Shown piece by piece: positions 57,164 to 64,000 of a stretch of DNA of 64,000 nt. The translations under genes were made by a program, and so were the position numbers. The notes beneath the pieces were generated by a model. The model searched no databases, had not been told where the DNA came from, and saw nothing but the letters and a program-made list of their open reading frames with translations. Source of the DNA: an uncultured Saprospiraceae bacterium (GTDB taxonomy: Bacteria; Bacteroidota; Bacteroidia; Chitinophagales; Saprospiraceae); NCBI GenBank assembly GCA_937980645.1, contig CALJPQ010000002.1, positions 124,001 to 188,000 of the forward strand, given 5' to 3'. Positions within the stretch are counted from its first letter, which is position 1, and every line of letters starts with the position of its first letter.

Positions 57164-58768
57164 ATGGCTGTTGCTACTCGGCAGACCCTTACCCAAACGC
57201 AGCAGATAAAGCTGTCGCCTCAGCAGATCCAGCTGATGAAACTGCTGCAAATCCCAACCAGCGAACTCGACCAGCGCATTCAGGAAGAAATAGAGGCTAA
57301 TCCGGCCCTGGAGCGCGAGGACGATGATCTCGACTCATCCTTAGATCACGGGGAAGAAGGTGGCTTGCGCCCGGATGATGCGGAAGCGGAAACCGAGAAC
57401 AGCGAAAGCGAGTTGGAAGCCATAGAACGCGAAAGCAGTGAAGAGTACGCCGAAGAAGAAGCCGAATCCTTGGGCAATGATGACTCGGGCATAGACGACG
57501 ACTTCATGCGCGACTTTATTGAAGATGATCCAGGTACCTATGGTCTGCGCGGCGAAGATTATGGCCAGTCAGAAGAGGAAAAGAGTGTCCCCATTAAGTT
57601 TGAAAAGACCATCCACGAATATCTGGAGGAGCAGCTTGGTCTCCAAAACCTGGATGGCGAGCGCGAGCGCATCATTGCCATGCAGATCATCGGTTCTCTT
57701 GATGACGATGGCTATTTGCGCCGCGATCTAGATGCCATGGTCAATGACTTGTTGTTCAGCCAGAACATTCGCACCACACGCGAAGAGCTGGAAAAATTGC
57801 TTCACGTCATTCAGCAGTTTGACCCCCCTGGCATTGGGGCGCGTGATCTGCGCGAGTGCCTGCTTATTCAACTCAGGCACAAGCTGCAAGGCGAGCAGAG
57901 CAACCTCTCGCCTTCCGAAAAACAGGCCATTCAATCAGCCATCAAGATACTTGAGTCTTATTTTGAGGAGTTTTCCAAAAAACACTACTCCAAACTGGTT
58001 CGCCATCTCGGCATTACTGAAGAAGAACTCAAGCCTATCATCGGCGAGGTGCTGAAACTCAATCCCAAGCCCGCCAGCAGCTTTTCTTCTCGTAGCGAAA
58101 TCGTGCACAATTATATCGTGCCTGACTTCATCGTTACGAACCGCGACGGTGATCTGGAACTTTCTTTAAATGCCCGTAATGCGCCGGAACTACGCATCAG
58201 CGAATACTTTCGCGAAATGCTGCGCGCTCATAACCACCACCACAACGGAAAACGACCTTCCAAACAAGACCGGGATGCCATTCTTTTTATCAAACAAAAA
58301 ATAGAAAGTGCGCGCTGGTTTATTGACGCCATCAAGCAGCGCCAACAAACCATGATGCTGACCATGAATGCCATTCTCCAGCATCAGCGCGACTACTTCA
58401 TGACCGGCGACGAGAAGCGGATACGCCCCATGATCTTGAAAGACATCGCCGACGCTACGGGCCTGGATATTTCCACAGTGTCGCGCGTGGCGAACTCCAA
58501 ATACGTACAAACGGAATTTGGCACCAAGCGCCTTAAGGACTTCTTCTCCGAAAGCCTTCAAACACAGGAAGGCGATGAGGTATCTACGCTGGAGGTCAAG
58601 AAAATCCTGACGGAACTCATTTCTCAGGAAAATAAGCAGCGCCCGCTCTCGGATGAGAAGCTGAAGGAAATCCTGTTGCACAAAGGCTACAACATCGCTC
58701 GGCGTACCGTCGCCAAGTATCGCGAGCAGCTGGGCATTCCGGTGGCACGCCTGCGCAAACAACTCTGA
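57164..58768 (+). CDS. rpoN: RNA polymerase sigma-54 factor
   Basis: Sigma-54 directs polymerase to -24/-12 promoters that need an ATP-driven activator. The 534-residue protein has the Gln/Leu-rich activator-binding region I (TLTQTQQIKLSPQQIQLMKL), an acidic region II (residues 50-135), the core-binding region and the C-terminal RpoN box ARRTVAKYREQLGIPVARLR. All regions are intact. It is followed by dapD after only five bases, so the two are co-transcribed. Confidence 0.97.
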   Translation: MAVATRQTLTQTQQIKLSPQQIQLMKLLQIPTSELDQRIQEEIEANPALEREDDDLDSSLDHGEEGGLRPDDAEAETENSESELEAIERESSEEYAEEEAESLGNDDSGIDDDFMRDFIEDDPGTYGLRGEDYGQSEEEKSVPIKFEKTIHEYLEEQLGLQNLDGERERIIAMQIIGSLDDDGYLRRDLDAMVNDLLFSQNIRTTREELEKLLHVIQQFDPPGIGARDLRECLLIQLRHKLQGEQSNLSPSEKQAIQSAIKILESYFEEFSKKHYSKLVRHLGITEEELKPIIGEVLKLNPKPASSFSSRSEIVHNYIVPDFIVTNRDGDLELSLNARNAPELRISEYFREMLRAHNHHHNGKRPSKQDRDAILFIKQKIESARWFIDAIKQRQQTMMLTMNAILQHQRDYFMTGDEKRIRPMILKDIADATGLDISTVSRVANSKYVQTEFGTKRLKDFFSESLQTQEGDEVSTLEVKKILTELISQENKQRPLSDEKLKEILLHKGYNIARRTVAKYREQLGIPVARLRKQL

Positions 58769-58773
58769 ACAAC

Positions 58774-59595
58774 ATGACAGACCAACTCCGAATGCTGGTC
58801 GAGGCTGCCTGGGACGATCGCTCTCGGTTAACGCAGCGCGAAACCCAGCAAGCGATACGGGAGGTTATTGACCTGCTCGACCAGGGTATTCTGCGGGTAG
58901 CCGAACCGTTGCCCGAGGGTGAGTGGACGACCCATGAGTGGATCAAAAAGGCCGTTATCCTGTATTTTCCCATTCAGGACATGCGCACCATTGAGGTGGG
59001 CCCCTTTGAATACCACGACAAGATCCCACTGAAAAAGGGCTTTGCGCAGCAAGGGGTGCGCGTTGTGCCGCAGGCGCTGGCGCGCTACGGCGCTTACATC
59101 GAGCGTGGCGCCATTCTGATGCCCTCCTACGTCAACATTGGCGCATGGGTAGGCGCGGGTACGATGGTGGATACTTGGGCCACCGTTGGCTCCTGTGCTC
59201 AGATAGGGCGCAATGTTCACCTGGCGGGCGGTGTCGGCATTGGCGGTGTACTGGAGCCGCCGCAGGCCCGGCCTACGATTATCGAAGACGACTGCTTCAT
59301 TGGCTCGCGTTGCATCGTCGTGGAGGGCGTTCACGTCGAGCGCGAGGCCGTACTGGGGGCTAATGTAGTGCTCACGCAAAGTACGCACATCATTGACGTT
59401 ACCGGCCCCGAACCCGTTCGCTATACTGGGCGCGTACCTGCGCGTTCGGTCGTCATTCCGGGCAGCTACACGCGCCAGTTTCCGGCGGGCACGTATCAGG
59501 TTTCGTGCGCCCTTATCATCGGGCAGCGCAAGGAGAGCACTGATAAAAAAGTTTCGCTCAACGACGCTCTGCGCGACTATCAGGTCGCCGGCTAA
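58774..59595 (+). CDS. dapD: tetrahydrodipicolinate N-succinyltransferase
   Basis: Succinylase branch of lysine and diaminopimelate synthesis. The 273-residue protein has an alpha-helical N-terminal domain and a left-handed beta-helix of hexapeptide repeats (residues 105-230) with PSYVNIGAWVGAGTMVDTWA, VGSCAQIGRNVHLAGGVGIG and GVLEPPQARPTIIEDDCFIG. These match the DapD signature. It starts five bases after rpoN and precedes the RDD gene by 14 bases. Confidence 0.96.
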   Translation: MTDQLRMLVEAAWDDRSRLTQRETQQAIREVIDLLDQGILRVAEPLPEGEWTTHEWIKKAVILYFPIQDMRTIEVGPFEYHDKIPLKKGFAQQGVRVVPQALARYGAYIERGAILMPSYVNIGAWVGAGTMVDTWATVGSCAQIGRNVHLAGGVGIGGVLEPPQARPTIIEDDCFIGSRCIVVEGVHVEREAVLGANVVLTQSTHIIDVTGPEPVRYTGRVPARSVVIPGSYTRQFPAGTYQVSCALIIGQRKESTDKKVSLNDALRDYQVAG

Positions 59596-59609
59596 CCTTT
59601 TGCTGTGGT

Positions 59610-60347
59610 GTGAAGACCATTGAAATTCCCACGCTTCAAAACGTAGTCATCCAGTACGAGCAGGCCAGTGCTTTTAGCCGCTTTGTGGCAGCATTGTTAG
59701 ATCTGCTGCTCGTCAGTGTAGGGTGGTTTGTGGTTTACCTCGTGCTGCTCTACACCGAAGTGTTGGAGTTTCTGGCCTCTGGCGTCGTAGAGGTGTTTTC
59801 GTGGTTGTTGTTTTATCTGCTGTATCACATGGTCTGTGATGTGTGGAATGCCGGTCAAACGCCCGGAAAGAGTATTCTGGGAATTCAGACGGTTCGCCTG
59901 GATGGCCGGCCGCTGCGATGGGGCGATGCCTTTGTGCGAGCCATCCTGCTTTTTCTGGACGGTCTATTTTCAGGTGGCTTCATCGGGATGCTATTCATCC
60001 AGACGGGGCCACGCAGTCAGCGCTTAGGCGATATGGCGGCCCACACGACGGTTGTCAACGTGCGCAATGTGCGTTCCATCAACTTGAGCGATGTGCTGAA
60101 CATTTCTACCGCCGAAAACTATACGGTTACCTATCCGCAGGTGCGCCAGCTGAGCGAGGCCGATATGTTGCTTGTCAGAACGGTACTCTTGCGTTGGAGG
60201 CAATATCCCAACGCGGCCCATCAGCAGGCTGCCTTAAGGCTGGCCGATCAGTTGGCCAACTTGCTGCAAGTCCCACAGCCTGCAATCGTGGATACCTATG
60301 ATTTTTTGGAAACATTGCTGCGCGACTACATCGTGCTGACGCGCTAA
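59610..60347 (+). CDS. RDD-family membrane protein
   Basis: A 245-residue protein starting with GTG at 59610. It has about three hydrophobic segments (LLDLLLVSVGWFVVYLVLLY, VVEVFSWLLFYLLYHMV and AILLFLDGLFSGGFIGML) and the RDD-domain sequence AGQTPGKSILGIQTVRLDG near residue 85, with SQRLGDMAAHTTVV near residue 136. The C-terminal 90 residues are soluble and helical. RDD proteins are often linked to transport or stress; the role here is unknown. It is the third gene of the rpoN-dapD transcript. Confidence 0.85.
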   Translation: MKTIEIPTLQNVVIQYEQASAFSRFVAALLDLLLVSVGWFVVYLVLLYTEVLEFLASGVVEVFSWLLFYLLYHMVCDVWNAGQTPGKSILGIQTVRLDGRPLRWGDAFVRAILLFLDGLFSGGFIGMLFIQTGPRSQRLGDMAAHTTVVNVRNVRSINLSDVLNISTAENYTVTYPQVRQLSEADMLLVRTVLLRWRQYPNAAHQQAALRLADQLANLLQVPQPAIVDTYDFLETLLRDYIVLTR

Positions 60348-60395
60348 GGGAGCGCATAGCGGCTAACTTTCGCCCATTTTGGGGGTTTCACGGAT

Positions 60396-60614
60396 ATGTT
60401 GTTTAAATGGCTTTTCACGCTGCTGGTCATTGCGTGGCTTTGGTTTGTAGGGCGGCGCTATTTTGCTCCGCGCCGCGAGGGGGTACAGGGGTTGCCTGAA
60501 TGGCCGCCACTCCCGCCAGAGCCGGAACCAGATTCGGAAACGGAGGCCAGCGTTCGCATACAGCCGCGCGACGACACCGGTGAATACATTGACTACGAGG
60601 AAATCAGGGAGTAA
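60396..60614 (+). CDS. 72-residue single-pass membrane protein
   Basis: An N-terminal membrane helix (LFKWLFTLLVIAWLWFVGRR) is followed by a proline- and glutamate-rich tail (LPEWPPLPPEPEPDSETEAS) and an acidic end. The composition and size resemble the small DUF4834-type proteins of Bacteroidota, a tentative match. Its stop codon overlaps the end of uvrC by 11 bases in convergent orientation, so the two genes are tightly packed. Confidence 0.6.
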   Translation: MLFKWLFTLLVIAWLWFVGRRYFAPRREGVQGLPEWPPLPPEPEPDSETEASVRIQPRDDTGEYIDYEEIRE

Positions 60615-62445
60615 CTTCCTTTTCTGCCGCAGGCTCACCAGCAAAGTATTGCATCACCCGTGCTGCTGCAGCCTTGCCGGCTACCTGAGCTATCTCTTCC
60701 GCGGATGCCTGACGCAGGCGGGCTACGGAGCCAAAGTGCTGCAGCAGCTTCTCCGCTGATTTCGGCCCAATGCCGGGTATTTCAGTGAGTTCGGTATGTA
60801 AGAATGCCTTGCTGCGTTTGTCGCGGTGGAACGAAATGGCAAATCGGTGCGCCTCGTTGCGGGCTTGCTGGATGAGGCGCAGCGACTCCGACTTCTTGTT
60901 CAAGTGCAGCGGCACAGGGTCATCGGGGAAGTAGATTTCCTCCAGTCGTTTGGCGATGCCGATGACGGTCATTTTGCCTTCTAAACCCAAGGCACGCAGG
61001 CTTTTCATGGCAGCGCTCAGCTGGCCCTTGCCGCCATCAATGATGACGAGCTGCGGCAGCGATTGCCCTTCGGCCAGCAGGCGTTTGTAGCGCCGATAGA
61101 CGACCTCTTCCATCGAGGCAAAGTCGTTGGGGCCTTCCACAGTCTTCACGTGGTAGTGTCGGTAGTCGCGTCGGGCAGGTTTGCCGCTTCGGAATACCAC
61201 GCAGCTCGACACGGGATTACTGCCCTGGAGGTTGGAATTGTCGAAGCACTCGATGTGCATGGGCAATTCTTTCATGTGCAGGTCGGCTTTGAGTACATTT
61301 AGCACGCGCTCGGCCTGCGTCTGGCGGTTGGTACGGTTGATGGCTGCACGGCGTTGCTGCAGTTGGTACTGGCGCGCGTTCCACTCTGAAAGGTCGAGCA
61401 GTTTTTTCTTGTCGCCTATTTTGGGCACCGTTACCACGACGCCTTCGGGTGCAGCAACAGGGAAGGGCACGATGATTTCCGGGGCCTGGCTATCCATCTT
61501 CAGCCGCAGGGCCTCTACGGCATACGACAGTAGCGTGCCGGGGTCTTCGTCCAAGTTTTTCGTTAGGGTGAGCGTGTAGGTGTTGATGATGGCGCCGTTC
61601 ACCACGCGCAGGCAGTGCACATAGGCTTCCTGCTCGTCGGTAACTAAGGCAAATACGTCCACGTCGCGGATGTTCGGATTGACCACCGTGCTTTTACCCT
61701 GGTAGTCCTCAAACAGAGCGAGTTTTTCTTTCATTTCTTGCGCCTTTTCAAACTGCAGGTTCTCCGCATAGCGCTGCATCTCCTCTTTGAGGTGCGCCTT
61801 TACCGGGGCGAAATTGCCGCGCAGGATGTTTTTGATTTGCTCGATTTTGCGCTGGTAGGCTTCTTCGCTTTCATAGCCAACGCAAGGGGCTGCGCAGTTC
61901 TTGATGTGGTATTCCAGGCAGGGCTTGAACTTGCCGCGGGCGATGTTGTGCTCCGACAGGTTCAGCGAGCAGGTGCGCAGTTGGAATAGCCGGCGTATCA
62001 GGTCGGTAATCTGGTCCACACGCCCCTTGTGCAGGTAAGGTCCGAAATATGTGGAGCCGTCGCGTACGACCCGCCGCGTAACAAACACTCGCGGAAACCG
62101 CTCGGCTTTGATGCAGATGTACGCCAGCGGCGACTTTTCGTCTTTGAGCATGACGTTGTACCGCGGCTGATGCTTCTTAATGAGCGTATTCTCCAGCAGC
62201 AGCGCGTCGGTCTCCGTTTCTACTACGGTAAATTCGATGCGCTCGGCGTGGCGCACTAATGCTTTTGTCTTGGCGGATTGATGCTTCTTATCGCCAAAAT
62301 ACGAGGCCAAACGATTGCGCAAGTTCTTGGCTTTGCCTACGTACAGAATGACACCTTGCCCATCCAAAAACCGATACACACCCGCCTCCGGCGGCACCGT
62401 AGGAAAAAAGTCTTTGAACTGCTCAGTAGTCATAGTAACGGCCAA
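60604..62445 (-). CDS. uvrC: excinuclease ABC subunit C
   Basis: UvrC makes both incisions in nucleotide excision repair. The 613-residue protein has the GIY-YIG nuclease domain (GVYRFLDGQGVILYVGKAKN near residue 22), a UVR motif (ENLQFEKAQEMKEKLALFED near residue 230), the RNase H-like nuclease (HIECFDNSNLQGSNPVSSCV and VIDGGKGQLSAAMKSLRALG), and a C-terminal HhH pair (LTEIPGIGPKSAEKLLQHFG). The length is standard. An ATG four codons downstream (62433) is also possible. Confidence 0.97.
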   Translation of the reverse strand: MAVTMTTEQFKDFFPTVPPEAGVYRFLDGQGVILYVGKAKNLRNRLASYFGDKKHQSAKTKALVRHAERIEFTVVETETDALLLENTLIKKHQPRYNVMLKDEKSPLAYICIKAERFPRVFVTRRVVRDGSTYFGPYLHKGRVDQITDLIRRLFQLRTCSLNLSEHNIARGKFKPCLEYHIKNCAAPCVGYESEEAYQRKIEQIKNILRGNFAPVKAHLKEEMQRYAENLQFEKAQEMKEKLALFEDYQGKSTVVNPNIRDVDVFALVTDEQEAYVHCLRVVNGAIINTYTLTLTKNLDEDPGTLLSYAVEALRLKMDSQAPEIIVPFPVAAPEGVVVTVPKIGDKKKLLDLSEWNARQYQLQQRRAAINRTNRQTQAERVLNVLKADLHMKELPMHIECFDNSNLQGSNPVSSCVVFRSGKPARRDYRHYHVKTVEGPNDFASMEEVVYRRYKRLLAEGQSLPQLVIIDGGKGQLSAAMKSLRALGLEGKMTVIGIAKRLEEIYFPDDPVPLHLNKKSESLRLIQQARNEAHRFAISFHRDKRSKAFLHTELTEIPGIGPKSAEKLLQHFGSVARLRQASAEEIAQVAGKAAAARVMQYFAGEPAAEKEVTP

Positions 62446-62540
62446 ACTTGTTTGGCCCGGCGCTTGAATGGAAAATGAAAGATATGTGCCGGGCTTTGCT
62501 CCTGCTCATGCCGGGCCTTTTGCTTTGGCCTGGCTAAAGA

Positions 62541-63251
62541 TTAAAACAGCAGATCGCCCAGCGAATGTTTTGGCATGCGCGGCTGTGGCACCCATTCGCC
62601 CGTTTTCCAGATCATGCGCTCTAAGTGGTAGAAGTTCAGCTTATAGTCAAACTGCGACGGCACGTCGTAGCAATAGCCGTGATAGTAGTATTTCTTGCCC
62701 AGTCGCCGCGCAATGTCCATTTCCAGCAGCATGGTGTAATAGCCAGGGCGGTAATGCTCAAACTCTGGATCGAAGAAGCAGTAGGTGGCGGAGACGGCTT
62801 CTTTGCCTAAGTGCAGATAGCTGCAGGCAATCAGGCGCCCGTGTTCGTATAGGCACAGCTCAAGTCCCGGCACGGGGATGGTTGGATCGGGGTTGATGAA
62901 GCTAAGGATAGACTCTGGGGGGGAAGACTTAAAGCGTCGGGTGTGTTTTAGAAACAGCTCCTGTTTTTCATCGGTCAGATGAATGGGGCCGGTGCGTACT
63001 TTGAGGTGGGTGTTTTGGCGCAGCAATTTGCGCTGGCTGCGCGATAGCATCGGCGGATAGTCCAGCCGGATACGCAGCGGCAGGGTGCGGCATAGTTCCT
63101 CGCGGTTGATGCCGTAGCTGTGCCGTACCATGGAGAAGCCCAACAGACGCCAGCCTCGGTCCAAGAGGTCGTCAAAATGCGTCAAGGGCATGGGCTGGAG
63201 GTTCAGCCGCTCATCAATAACACCCTCCAGAAAAACCCGATGCGTACGCAT
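62541..63251 (-). CDS. arginyl-tRNA--protein transferase-like protein (Bpt/ATE C-terminal family)
   Basis: A 236-residue protein from the ATG at 63251. RTLPLRIRLDYPPMLSRSQR near residue 65 resembles the PVRI..F..S.SQRR element of Bpt/ATE proteins, and the C-terminal half (VSATYCFFDPEFEHYRPGYY, then LGKKYYYHGYCYDVPSQFDY KLNF) matches the acyltransferase fold that conjugates amino acids to the N-terminus of proteins marked for degradation. The usual N-terminal Cys pairs are absent, so the substrate is uncertain. It lies upstream of uvrC on the same strand, 95 bases away. Confidence 0.65.
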   Translation of the reverse strand: MRTHRVFLEGVIDERLNLQPMPLTHFDDLLDRGWRLLGFSMVRHSYGINREELCRTLPLRIRLDYPPMLSRSQRKLLRQNTHLKVRTGPIHLTDEKQELFLKHTRRFKSSPPESILSFINPDPTIPVPGLELCLYEHGRLIACSYLHLGKEAVSATYCFFDPEFEHYRPGYYTMLLEMDIARRLGKKYYYHGYCYDVPSQFDYKLNFYHLERMIWKTGEWVPQPRMPKHSLGDLLF

Positions 63252-63361
63252 ATCTTTTTTAGCGTAAAGATATTCTTTGCCAAGAATGCGCCGACATGCA
63301 GGGCGTCGGACGCCTACACTCATCTTTGCCGACAATATCCGATTGCCCTTATCAGCACGCG

Positions 63362-63733
63362 CTATTCATCCCGCAGTTCGCGTTCCACTTCTTCCATCAT
63401 GACGTAGTCTTCGGCTTCGCTTACTGTTGGGATGAGCGTCAGCACCGCGTCCAGGCGCGATATTTCTATCAATTTAGATACCGACGGGTGCAGCTGGCCG
63501 GCAATTACAAAGGCCCCCGTTTCTTTCCAAAGCCGATTGCCGGTCAGGATGGCGCTCAGGCCACTGGAGTCCACAAACGTTACGTGGGAGAGGTCTAAAA
63601 TCAGGTTGCGTGTGCCTTCATTCAGCAGAAAGATCAGCTCGCTTTTCAACTGCGGTGCAATGAGTGAGTCTAATGTCGGCTCTTCGAGCGTCAGCACCGT
63701 GTAGTGCTCCTGCTTATCCACCTTATATTTCAT
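63362..63733 (-). CDS. STAS-domain anti-sigma factor antagonist
   Basis: A 123-residue single STAS domain like SpoIIAA. The phosphorylatable serine lies in THVTFVDSSGLSAIL-type sequence (HVTFVDSSGLSAILTG, near residues 50-65), and GTRNLILDLSHV precedes it. In known systems an anti-sigma kinase phosphorylates this serine to control partner switching. No kinase or phosphatase gene is adjacent here. A -7 box lies 75 bases upstream. Confidence 0.88.
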   Translation of the reverse strand: MKYKVDKQEHYTVLTLEEPTLDSLIAPQLKSELIFLLNEGTRNLILDLSHVTFVDSSGLSAILTGNRLWKETGAFVIAGQLHPSVSKLIEISRLDAVLTLIPTVSEAEDYVMMEEVERELRDE

Positions 63734-63807
63734 GACAGACTGATTTTCAGTTTTTTAATGAGAAAATGAAGCAGTATCCTGCACCTTCCTTTACTGGAAT
63801 GCCAGGA

Positions 63808-63815
63808 CAAAAGTA
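63808..63815 (-). promoter_or_regulatory. -7 box (TACTTTTG) of the STAS gene
   Basis: The reverse strand reads TACTTTTG, 74 bases before the ATG. The rest of the stretch to 64000 contains no supported gene. Confidence 0.45.
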
Positions 63816-64000
63816 GGCACGCCTTTCGGTAACTCCACGCATCGGCACATGCTTTTTTCTCAGAGGGCCCCTTTGCACTACCTCTGACGCATCGGAGCAA
63901 AAACGCCGGATGTCAGAACGCTGGCGCAGAAGCAGTAGCCTCTGCCTTCGTTCAGGCATCGGAAATGGTGTGGGTGTGCCGGTATGTGCTTCGGTTTGCT

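Noticed and set aside
63747..63959. Short minus-strand frame upstream of the STAS gene
   Set aside because: Arginine-rich without domain features, and a -7 box lies within it.

Overview
The window looks like a chromosomal segment of a Bacteroidota bacterium, probably near the Saprospiria/Chitinophagia. This rests on protein families and promoter style, since no rRNA is present. Supporting signs are TAnnTTTG -7 promoter boxes in front of many genes, rarity of Shine-Dalgarno sequences, a type IX secretion sorting domain, PagL-like and CRTAC1-like surface proteins, a CxxxY-type CcmE, a mevalonate-pathway decarboxylase and many signal-peptide or lipoprotein genes.

Layout. 1-10.3 kb: the spc and alpha ribosomal operons on the plus strand (rplN to rplQ, with secY, map, infA, rpmJ and rpoA), closed by a terminator. 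10.4-15.9 kb: tRNA-Ser, folP, a POT peptide transporter, a 43-residue membrane protein, a toroid enzyme, miaE and an ACP phosphodiesterase. 16-27.1 kb: cell-envelope and secreted proteins (M1 peptidase with a beta-rich tail, helix-hairpin-helix protein, PagL-like protein, CRTAC1 lipoprotein), an aspartate aminotransferase and a metallo-hydrolase. 27.1-27.8 kb: a gene-free stretch of palindromes and direct repeats. 27.8-32.6 kb: a 2-oxoacid:ferredoxin oxidoreductase cluster. 32.6-36.5 kb: cytochrome c maturation genes ccmE-ccmF and a lipoprotein. 36.7-37.9 kb: a 3'-truncated methylmalonyl-CoA mutase subunit gene.

38.2-44.7 kb: an AT-richer type I restriction-modification locus on the minus strand (hsdR, hsdS, a GxxExxY gene, hsdM). 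This is the most interesting part of the window. The GxxExxY gene lies inside a 488-bp unit bounded by 25-bp terminal inverted repeats. A 159-bp internally deleted copy of the same unit lies between hsdR and hsdS. Each unit supplies the stop codon of the gene before it and ends two bases before the start codon of the next gene. I read this as a small mobile cassette carrying a PD-(D/E)XK-like protein, plus a MITE-like derivative.

45.1-64 kb: a T9SS cargo protein, an IS66-like transposase remnant, tRNA-Glu with a strong promoter and terminator, dipeptidyl peptidase III, diphosphomevalonate decarboxylase, a di-haem peroxidase, a DUF2911 protein, an acyl-CoA carboxylase subunit, hflX, rpoN-dapD-RDD, uvrC, an arginyl-tRNA-protein-transferase-like gene and a STAS-domain gene. 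Apart from the restriction locus, its borders and the repeat patches, the window is ordinary housekeeping and envelope DNA.
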